From: CAYVCG01 sp964449985
GTDB taxonomy: Bacteria > Bacillota > Clostridia > Lachnospirales > WRAX01
Reading direction: 5' to 3'
DNA: 10,628 nt
NCBI GenBank assembly: GCA_964449985.1
Contig: CAYVCG010000069.1
Coordinates: forward strand, 1-10,628
The notes beneath the pieces are model-generated. The model saw only the letters and a list, made by a program, of their open reading frames with translations, searched no databases and was not told the DNA's origin. Every line of letters begins with the position of its first letter. Within the stretch, counting starts at the first letter, position 1. Position numbers and translations under genes: made by a program. Below, in pieces: positions 6,723 to 10,628 of the stretch.

Positions 6723-8306
6723 TTATCCAAGAATCTTCCTAAGGTCGGTTTCAGGCGTAGAAATTTGAGTCAGGTTAAACTTATCTACCAATACATTTAA
6801 TATATTCGGTGAAATAAATGTCGGCAGACTTGGCCCGATGTATATGTTTTTAATGCCGAGCGCCAGAAGCGTGAGCAGGATACAAACAGCCTTCTGTTCA
6901 TACCATGATAGCACTAAACTCAACGGCAGCTCATTTAACGAACAGTTGAAGGCTTCTGATAATGTAACAGCAACCTTTATTGCGCTATAAGCATCATTGC
7001 ATTGTCCCATGTCCATAATACGAGGCAAACCACCGATTTCTCCGAGATCTAGGTCATTAAATCTGTATTTACCGCAAGCAAGGGTTAGAACAACGGTATC
7101 GTTGGGTGTTTGCTTAACAAAATCGGTGTAGTAGTTTCTTCCAGTTTTTGCTCCATCACAGCCGCCGACAACAAAGAAATGCTTAATTGCGCCACCTTTT
7201 ACAGCATCAATCACTTTATCTGCCACAGACAGCACCGTGCCATGAGCAAAGCCCGTCGTTAGTGTATTGCCGCCGTTAATCCCTGTCATTTTTTGTAATT
7301 CTTTATAACCCCCAAGCTCCAGCGCTTTGTTAATGACAGGGCTAAAATCCTTATTCTCACCGATATGTATGATTTCTGGATAAGAGACGACAGAAGTCGT
7401 AAAAACTCTATCAGCATAGCTTGGCTTAACAGGCATAAGGCAGTTTGTCGTAAATAAAATGGGGGCAGGGATATTCTCAAATTCTGTCTGCTGATTTTGC
7501 CATGCAGTGCCAAAATTGCCTTTTAGGTGCTCGTATTTTTTCAACTCCGGATAGCCATGTGCTGGTAACATTTCGCTGTGGGTGTAGATGTTGATGCCCT
7601 TTCCCGCTGTCTGTTCCAAAAGCAGTTTTAGGTCATGCAGGTCATGCCCTGATATAACTATAAACGGGCCAGGCTCAATATCACAGCCTACCTTTGTCGG
7701 CACTGGATTGCCAAATGCACCGGTGTTTGCGGCATCAAGAACCTCCATACATTTTAGATTGATATGACCAAGCTCCATAACAAGACCAAGCAGTTCATCA
7801 GCAGGAGTATTTTCACCTATAGCAGCCAGACCTTTATAGAAAAAGCTATTAACCTTGGCATCACTCATCCCCAAAGCATACGCATGGTGTGCATAGGCTG
7901 CCATTCCGCGCAATCCAAAGAGCAACAAAGATTTAAGTGAACGAATATCTTCATCATCGTTCCAAAGCCTGCTCATATCGTAGGAATCATTTTTTGAACA
8001 TGCCGATGCACAACTCCTGCACCGAGGAATAAGCTTTTCTTTTTCTGCTTTAACAATTTTGATTTGCTCCTCAATTGTTTCATTATTAAAATTCACATTT
8101 GTTACGGTTGTAAATAAACCATCTATTATTGCTTTATCTGTGCTTTCTGTCGTTTTTTTACCTTTGGCTGTCCTTGCCAATCCAATTAACTCCCCGGTTA
8201 ATACATCCTGTAAATTTGAGCAATCAGCTTTTTTGCCGCAAACGCCTCCTATAGTACAGCCTGTTCCTTTAGCAGTTTGCTCGCATTGAAAACAAAACAT
8301 TGACAT
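6723..8306 (-). CDS. hcp: Hydroxylamine reductase / hybrid-cluster protein Hcp (class I)
   Basis: Cytoplasmic iron-sulfur-oxygen enzyme. It reduces hydroxylamine to ammonia in vitro; in vivo it is linked to NO reduction, protein S-nitrosylation and nitrosative or oxidative stress. At 527 residues it is full length. The N-terminal cubane ligands are C5-x2-C8-x8-C17-x5-C23, the spacing of class I enzymes from anaerobes. Hybrid-cluster ligands are all present: H221 (GHDLHDL), E245 (THSEMLPAHGYP), C289 (FTTNCLM), the persulfide-type C383 (VVGGCDG), C411 (LACGKY), C436 (MGQCNDAY) and E470 (WYEQKA). An additional C96-x2-C99-x3-C103 group is visible. AAAGGAGG precedes the ATG. It follows the iron-sulfur protein gene by 15 bp, so the two form an operon, and ends at a hairpin terminator. 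Confidence 0.97.
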   Translation of the reverse strand: MSMFCFQCEQTAKGTGCTIGGVCGKKADCSNLQDVLTGELIGLARTAKGKKTTESTDKAIIDGLFTTVTNVNFNNETIEEQIKIVKAEKEKLIPRCRSCASACSKNDSYDMSRLWNDDEDIRSLKSLLLFGLRGMAAYAHHAYALGMSDAKVNSFFYKGLAAIGENTPADELLGLVMELGHINLKCMEVLDAANTGAFGNPVPTKVGCDIEPGPFIVISGHDLHDLKLLLEQTAGKGINIYTHSEMLPAHGYPELKKYEHLKGNFGTAWQNQQTEFENIPAPILFTTNCLMPVKPSYADRVFTTSVVSYPEIIHIGENKDFSPVINKALELGGYKELQKMTGINGGNTLTTGFAHGTVLSVADKVIDAVKGGAIKHFFVVGGCDGAKTGRNYYTDFVKQTPNDTVVLTLACGKYRFNDLDLGEIGGLPRIMDMGQCNDAYSAIKVAVTLSEAFNCSLNELPLSLVLSWYEQKAVCILLTLLALGIKNIYIGPSLPTFISPNILNVLVDKFNLTQISTPETDLRKILG

Positions 8307-8321
8307 AGTTCGTTCCTCCTT

Positions 8322-9041
8322 TTATTGTTCAATAATGCTGCCATCAATTGAAATGACGACAACTTGCCACGGAATAAGTTTCCCGGAATTTTGTAAGGCC
8401 GTTTTTACTGCGTTCTCAATACCACCACAACACGGCACTTCCATTCGGGCAATCGTTACGGATTTTATATTGTTCATTTTTAAAATGGCAGTCAGTTTTT
8501 CAGAATAATCGCCCTCGTCAAGTTTTGGGCAACCGATGATTGTAACTTTGTTTTTCATATAATCTTCATGAAAATTGCCATAAGCAAAAGCCGTGCAATC
8601 AGCCGCAACAAGTAAATGAGCATTATTAAAATATGGGGCATTTGGCGGAACGAGCTTAATCTGCACAGGCCATTGGTTTAGGTGCGTTTCAACTTTTTCA
8701 AATTTTGCTGCATTGATAGATAAATTGCTGATATCTATTCTCTGGCGTTCTATATGCTTTGAATTTGTCCCAGGACAACCACATGGCAACTTCTGTTGCT
8801 GCTTGTTTTCCATATTGGATTTAACAGCGGCTTCATCAAAAGCTGCCGCATCGCGTTCCTCAAAGCTAATAGCCCCGGTAGGACATACGGGTAAGCAGTT
8901 TCCAAGCCCGTCACAATAGTCATCACGCAGCAGTTTCGCCTTTCCATCAACCATACCAATCGCGCCCTCATGGCAAGCCGACACACAAAGTTCGCAACCA
9001 TTGCATTTATCTTCATCAATTTTAATTATTTTTCTAATCAT
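8322..9041 (-). CDS. Ferredoxin-type iron-sulfur protein, probable Hcp electron partner
   Basis: Soluble protein of 239 residues with an N-terminal bacterial ferredoxin module and a cysteine-containing C-terminal domain. The first cluster motif is complete: C13-x2-C16-x2-C19-x3-C23. The second reads YCDGLGNCLPVCPTGA (42-57), so C43, C49 and C53 are present but the usual second cysteine is Leu46; I recall the same CDGLG form in related proteins, so it may be a family trait. Further cysteines occur in CGCPG (87-91), ADCTAF (C149), GCPKLD (C171) and PCCGG (203-207), the last resembling the CCG element of heterodisulfide-reductase-like proteins. ATG at 9041 has AAGGAGG eight bases upstream. It is first in the operon with hcp and divergent from the CRP/FNR gene. 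Electron delivery to Hcp, as the reductase Hcr does in enterobacteria, is inferred from context; there is no flavin-binding domain. Confidence 0.85.
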   Translation of the reverse strand: MIRKIIKIDEDKCNGCELCVSACHEGAIGMVDGKAKLLRDDYCDGLGNCLPVCPTGAISFEERDAAAFDEAAVKSNMENKQQQKLPCGCPGTNSKHIERQRIDISNLSINAAKFEKVETHLNQWPVQIKLVPPNAPYFNNAHLLVAADCTAFAYGNFHEDYMKNKVTIIGCPKLDEGDYSEKLTAILKMNNIKSVTIARMEVPCCGGIENAVKTALQNSGKLIPWQVVVISIDGSIIEQ

Positions 9042-9054
9042 AAAACAAACCTCC

Positions 9055-9103
9055 TTGTTTTTATGTTGCTATTATAATATAATAAAAACAACAAGTCTGT
9101 TGT
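9055..9103. promoter_or_regulatory. Shared control region of hcp operon and CRP/FNR gene, with operator-like dyad
   Basis: The 85-bp divergent gap holds a plus-strand promoter: TTGTTT (9055-9060), 17 bases, then TATAAT (9078-9083), with another TATAAT overlapping at 9073-9078. On the minus strand a TATAAT lies at 9076-9071. A perfect dyad ACAACA-N4-TGTTGT occupies 9088-9103, the architecture bound by CRP/FNR dimers. It covers the predicted start point of the regulator's own transcript (near 9090), so binding should repress it. It is centred about 32 bases upstream of the predicted hcp-operon start (near 9064), overlapping the -35 position, where no good -35 hexamer exists. This placement allows either activation or repression of the operon. 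The regulatory reading is inference. Confidence 0.6.
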
Positions 9104-9126
9104 ATTTGCAACGAAAGGATGTTTTT

Positions 9127-9783
9127 ATGAAAAATACTTTTAATATAATAAAAAGCAATCCCTTATTTGATGGAATTGCTTTCAGTGATTTTGAAAAAAT
9201 GTTTGATTGTCTTTCCGCAAAAACTGTTTTATATAAAAAGAACGATATAATCCTGTTATCCGGGGATACTACTGATTTTGTTGGGCTGGTTTTATCAGGA
9301 AGTGTGAAAATCATTAAAGAGGATATAGACGGCAAAATCATGATACTCACAGAGCTTGCAGTGTCAGAGCTGTTCGGCGAGGTTTTTGCCTGCGCCGGAG
9401 TTGACCATGCCCCTGTAACTGTGCAAGCGGCAGAAGATAGCGAAATACTGTTTATTAACTACAAAAGGATTATTACATCTTGCTCTTCCGCCTGCCTGTT
9501 TCATACCAAATTAATTGAAAACATGCTTCGCCTTATTGCAAAGAAAAATTTAATGCTCAATCAGAAAATTGAAATACTCTCAAAGCGCACAACAAGAGAA
9601 AAGTTACTCTCATACTTTAATATACAACGCGGCATGGCAAAAAAGTTTACTATACCGTTTAATCGTGAGGAACTGGCGCATTATCTTTGCGTTGACCGCA
9701 GCGCAATGTCCAACGAGCTTTGCAAAATGAGAGACGAAGGGTTGATAAGATTCTATAGGAATGAGTTTGAGCTGCTGGATTAG
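9127..9783 (+). CDS. CRP/FNR-family transcriptional regulator, probable regulator of hcp
   Basis: Transcription factor of 218 residues with a cyclic-nucleotide-binding-type beta-barrel (about 12-115), a long dimerisation helix (about 125-150) and a C-terminal winged helix-turn-helix (about 155-218), with the recognition region YLCVDRSAMSNELCKMRDEG at 186-205. It lacks the N-terminal cysteine cluster of FNR. Its cysteines at 28, 89, 119, 123, 188 and 199 do not form an obvious [4Fe-4S] set. The barrel has FGEVFACAG (83-91) in place of the cAMP-binding FGExALL…R-S core, so cAMP is unlikely to be the signal. The start is ATG at 9127 with GAAAGGAT (9113-9120) upstream. The frame is open back to 9001, but that stretch lies across the promoter and the divergent gene. 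Similar regulators (HcpR type) control hcp in many anaerobes; the signal sensed here, perhaps NO, is not visible. Confidence 0.9.
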   Translation: MKNTFNIIKSNPLFDGIAFSDFEKMFDCLSAKTVLYKKNDIILLSGDTTDFVGLVLSGSVKIIKEDIDGKIMILTELAVSELFGEVFACAGVDHAPVTVQAAEDSEILFINYKRIITSCSSACLFHTKLIENMLRLIAKKNLMLNQKIEILSKRTTREKLLSYFNIQRGMAKKFTIPFNREELAHYLCVDRSAMSNELCKMRDEGLIRFYRNEFELLD

Positions 9784-9812
9784 CAATATGTATAGAAGAA
9801 TTTAATTTACAG

Positions 9813-10628
9813 CTACAATATAGGCGCTATGTCGTAGGCTTTCTGCTCATGAAGCTCTAACAGTTGCCCCACCCTGCCCCTGTTTGCCAAATGCAGCTTA
9901 AACGATTCATTAACAGGGATTCCATTAGAAAGAAGTATATTAAAAACAGTCTCGTAAGCAAGTATCGGGCTGTTGTTTTCACCGCTTAGATGCCCCAAAA
10001 TAACATGCTTTAGCTTCTCAGAATAAGATCTGGATAAAAGCTCACCGGCGCTAACATTGGATAAATGCCCATTATCGCTTAATATCCTTTTCTTTAAAAC
10101 ATAAGGATAGCCTCCGGTTTTCAGCATATTAATATCGTGATTGCTTTCAAGCAGCAAAATGTCCACATTTTGTATATTGTTTAAAACAGTTTCGCATATG
10201 TGACCCATGTCTGTGGCAACAGCAACTTTAAAACAACCTCCAGAAATGCAATAACCCACTGGTTCTGCCGCATCATGGGGTATTGCAAACGGAAGTATGC
10301 TAATATCATTTAAAATATGCTGCTCTTCTTTATATATGTATCTTTTGTTTTTGGGAACAACTTCTCCTATAGATTTATATTTTTCTATAAAGCTCCATGT
10401 TCCCTCTGTGGCAAATATAGGTATGTTATAACGCCTCGAAATAATGCCCGCGCCCTTAATATGATCAGAATGCTCATGGGTTATATATATCGCGTCTATT
10501 TCCGAACCATCAACTCCAACTGATTTCAGACCGTGTTCAATAGCCTTCCCGCTTAGGCCAGCATCAATAAGGATTTTAGTTTCTCCATAAGATACGAATA
10601 TACAATTACCGTTTGAGCCGCTAGCAAT
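9813..10628 (-). CDS. walJ: WalJ/YycJ-type MBL-fold metallohydrolase, 5' end cut by window
   Basis: Metallo-beta-lactamase-fold hydrolase of the YycJ/WalJ group, thought to be an exonuclease or nuclease-like enzyme linked to cell-wall and DNA-repair phenotypes in Gram-positives; its substrate is not firmly known. The frame is open from the window edge to TAG at 9815-9813, giving 271 residues. The family is about 264-270 residues and begins a few residues before the SGSNGNC motif seen here at 3-9, so only the first few codons are missing. Metal-site motifs are THEHSDH (50-56), PHDA (117-120), TDMGH (139-143), ESNHD (160-164) and GHLS (212-215). The ATG at 10259 is internal and not the start. 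It converges with the CRP/FNR gene across 29 bp, in which I see no clear terminator. No walRK genes are in view. Confidence 0.9.
   Translation of the reverse strand: MASGSNGNCIFVSYGETKILIDAGLSGKAIEHGLKSVGVDGSEIDAIYITHEHSDHIKGAGIISRRYNIPIFATEGTWSFIEKYKSIGEVVPKNKRYIYKEEQHILNDISILPFAIPHDAAEPVGYCISGGCFKVAVATDMGHICETVLNNIQNVDILLLESNHDINMLKTGGYPYVLKKRILSDNGHLSNVSAGELLSRSYSEKLKHVILGHLSGENNSPILAYETVFNILLSNGIPVNESFKLHLANRGRVGQLLELHEQKAYDIAPIL

Noticed and set aside
7998..8021. Extra C-x2-C-x3-C cluster motif in Hcp (C96, C99, C103) as a novel metal site
   Set aside because: I recall similar cysteines in clostridial Hcp sequences at this position, so it is more likely a family feature than something new; noted in the gene entry only.
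9001..9126. Upstream extension of the CRP/FNR gene frame to 9001
   Set aside because: The extension would run through the divergent gene's start, both promoters and the dyad; the ATG at 9127 has a good ribosome binding site and matches the family N-terminus.
9784..9812. Terminator between the convergent CRP/FNR and walJ genes
   Set aside because: Only a 4-base TGCT/AGCA pairing is visible near the stop codon; no stem with a following T-run was found on either strand.
9813..10259. WalJ-like gene starting at ATG 10259 (148 residues)
   Set aside because: The same frame continues open to the window edge and encodes the SGSNGNC and HEHSDH motifs, so the ATG is internal and the gene is nearly full length.
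10317..10523. Plus-strand 68-codon open frame at the right edge
   Set aside because: Antisense to the conserved N-terminal part of the WalJ-like protein, without a ribosome binding site or recognisable domain.
1..10628. Mobile elements, CRISPR arrays, tRNA genes or prophage remnants
   Set aside because: No transposase or integrase motifs, no regularly spaced repeats and no tRNA-like sequence were noticed; all genes look like ordinary chromosomal housekeeping or stress genes.

Overview
The window reads as chromosomal DNA of an anaerobic, low-GC, Gram-positive bacterium of the Clostridia (Bacillota). Three things point there: HPr kinase/phosphorylase beside murB and rapZ, a FloA/NfeD pair, and a hybrid-cluster protein with the anaerobe-type cysteine spacing next to a CRP/FNR regulator. 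AAGGAGG-type ribosome binding sites and A+T-rich intergenic DNA agree. Species or family cannot be fixed from the sequence alone. Coding density is high and no gap without a gene exceeds about 170 bases.

Layout. From the left edge to about 6.2 kb all genes are on the minus strand, so transcription runs right to left: popT-like DUF368 membrane protein (6189-5266), hprK (5175-4252), ROK-family glucokinase (4206-3259), murB (3237-2320), rapZ (2258-1398), nfeD-like gene (1318-845) and floA (797 to beyond base 1, cut by the window). A good sigma-A-type promoter lies between rapZ and nfeD, so nfeD-floA can be transcribed on its own. A second possible promoter lies upstream of hprK. From 6.36 to 6.63 kb there is one small plus-strand gene (DUF1905), divergent from popT across a 171-bp A+T-rich region with palindromes. 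It converges on hcp at a terminator hairpin. From 6.7 to 9.8 kb there is a nitrosative/redox-stress module: an iron-sulfur protein gene and hcp on the minus strand, and a divergently transcribed CRP/FNR-family regulator on the plus strand. They share an 85-bp control region with a 6-4-6 dyad. The right edge carries a WalJ/YycJ-type metallo-beta-lactamase-fold hydrolase on the minus strand, missing only its first few codons.

How the genes may work together (inference). The left block joins carbon sensing (HprK, glucokinase, RapZ) to envelope building: MurB makes UDP-MurNAc, the DUF368 protein likely recycles undecaprenyl phosphate, and FloA/NfeD organise membrane domains. WalJ at the right edge also fits a cell-wall theme. 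In the hcp block, the iron-sulfur protein is a plausible electron partner of Hcp, and the CRP/FNR protein its likely regulator. No mobile element, CRISPR array, tRNA or rRNA gene was seen. No wholly new system is evident. The best leads are the dyad in the hcp control region, the incomplete second cluster motif of the iron-sulfur protein, the place after rapZ where whiA is often found but nfeD-floA sits here, and the palindromes between popT and the DUF1905 gene.
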